Of a DNA stretch of 5,907 nucleotides, positions 5,104-5,907 are shown piece after piece. The stretch's first letter is position 1; every line of letters begins with the position of its first letter. Both the position numbers and the translations under genes were made by a program. Location of the stretch: positions 1 through 5,907 of the forward strand of contig CAXGUU010000210.1 of NCBI GenBank assembly GCA_964012875.1, written 5' to 3'. Origin of the DNA: CAXGUU01 sp964012875 (GTDB lineage Bacteria; Pseudomonadota; Gammaproteobacteria; Ga0077536). Below the pieces are notes generated by a model. That model saw nothing but the letters and a program-made list of their open reading frames with translations, was not told the DNA's origin and made no database searches.

Positions 5104-5901
5104 ATGCCTCATGTAACCAGAGACGGTGTTAACGTCTACTACGAAGAACTCGGGAGCGGCGACCCGACGCTCGTGTTCCTGCATCCCTGGAGCACCAATC
5201 ATTTCATCTGGGCCAATCAGCTACAGGTGTTTTCCCGCAACCACCGCTGCATTACCGTCGACCATCGCGGGCACGGCCACTCAGACAAGCCAGCCGAGGG
5301 TTATGGGATGGGCGAAATGGCCGCCGACGTGGTGGCCATTCTCGACCAGTGCGGCGTTGATAAAGCCGTCTTGATCGGGAACTCAATTGGCGGCATGGTG
5401 GCGATGCAAACCTCGCTTGACGCACCGAATCGCGTCATCGCCAATCTGATCCTGAGCAGCGGCACCAATATAGGCGCAGGCACGCCACCGGAGGTGGCAG
5501 AGGCCATGCAGCAGGACTGGCGGGCCGTATTCAGCGGATTGCTGGATTCAGCGGTATCGGCCAAGTCCAAAGCGGCGCGACCGGAAATCCTCGATTTCAT
5601 GGACGCCTGCTTCAATACCGACGGTAATTTCACCGAAGGCGTATTCTGGGCCAGCATGGCTGATCCTGAAGGCGTATTTAACTGGAACATCAGCGATCGC
5701 CTGAAAGACATCACCCAACCAACACTGATACTCGCTGGCGATGAAGACGGCGCGACGCCGCTTGAACTTAATCAGGCGCTGGCCGACAACATTCCCAATG
5801 CCGAAATCAAGGTGTACAAAGAAATCGGCCACTTTCTGCAGCTCGAAGACCCGCAGGCTTTCAACGGCGATTTGAGCAGCTTCCTAGCCAAGGTCGCCTA
5901 G
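5104..5901 (+). CDS. Alpha/beta fold hydrolase (PF00561 type)
   Basis: This is a 265-aa alpha/beta hydrolase related to bacterial esterases, 3-oxoadipate enol-lactonases and meta-cleavage hydrolases. The oxyanion region is LVFLHPW (His27-Pro28-Trp29; HG is more usual). VDHRGHGHSDKP follows, then the nucleophile elbow GNSIGG with Ser94. A helical cap region covers about 125-190. The acid is Asp215 in AGDEDGATP and the base is His243 in IGHFLQLEDP. The catalytic set is complete and the length is normal. The frame is open to 4978, but the ATG at 5104 has AGGAG at 5092-5096 with a 7-base spacing and starts the protein at the family's usual place (PHVTRDGVNVYYEE), so the upstream part is not used. 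It lies 40 bases after the LLM oxidoreductase with no terminator between, so the pair is probably co-transcribed. An oxidation followed by hydrolysis of the resulting ester or lactone is a reasonable inference. The stop is 6 bases from the window end. Confidence 0.93.
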   Translation: MPHVTRDGVNVYYEELGSGDPTLVFLHPWSTNHFIWANQLQVFSRNHRCITVDHRGHGHSDKPAEGYGMGEMAADVVAILDQCGVDKAVLIGNSIGGMVAMQTSLDAPNRVIANLILSSGTNIGAGTPPEVAEAMQQDWRAVFSGLLDSAVSAKSKAARPEILDFMDACFNTDGNFTEGVFWASMADPEGVFNWNISDRLKDITQPTLILAGDEDGATPLELNQALADNIPNAEIKVYKEIGHFLQLEDPQAFNGDLSSFLAKVA

Positions 5902-5907
5902 CTTAGT

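Noticed and set aside
1..5907. A defence, mobile-element or biosynthetic-cluster system
   Set aside because: No nuclease, helicase, transposase, recombinase, toxin-antitoxin, CRISPR, retron or NRPS/PKS signature is visible; the recognised genes are metabolic or tRNA-editing proteins.

Overview
The window looks like ordinary proteobacterial chromosome, most likely from a gammaproteobacterium. This is inferred from moderately high GC (high fifties by eye), clear Shine-Dalgarno sites and the gene families present; no taxonomic marker is in view. It is densely coded, with eight protein genes. I see no RNA gene, CRISPR array, insertion sequence, integrase or toxin-antitoxin pair, and no non-coding stretch longer than about 100 bases.

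Layout. (1) Bases 1-2361, plus strand: a run of three genes. They are the 3' end of an unrecognised gene cut by the window edge, a choline/aminoglycoside-phosphotransferase-fold protein of the ACAD10/FadE36-like group, and an HSL-type alpha/beta hydrolase. The run ends at a perfect 13-bp inverted repeat shared with a convergent gene. (2) Bases 2408-3229, minus strand: a 2-keto-4-pentenoate hydratase-like member of the fumarylacetoacetate hydrolase superfamily. (3) Divergent from it, bases 3305-3787: a single-domain YbaK/EbsC-type aminoacyl-tRNA deacylase. (4) Bases 3788-3882: a short intergenic region with a consensus -10 box and a small palindrome just downstream. (5) Bases 3883-5901: a second run of three genes, namely a 103-aa protein of unknown function, a luciferase-like (LLM, F420-dependent-type) oxidoreductase whose start overlaps it, and a second, unrelated alpha/beta hydrolase.

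How the genes may work together (inference): the hydrolases, the LLM oxidoreductase, the hydratase and the kinase-fold protein fit peripheral catabolism of cyclic, lactone-like or branched carbon compounds. The LLM enzyme would oxidise a ring or carbonyl, a hydrolase would open an ester, lactone or C-C bond, and the phosphotransferase-fold protein would act on an hydroxy-acyl intermediate. The substrate cannot be read from the sequence.

The most notable observation is that the phosphotransferase-fold protein has HGAYRTGN where the family has HGDxxxxN, so the catalytic-base aspartate is alanine. I found no convincing evidence of a new multi-gene system.
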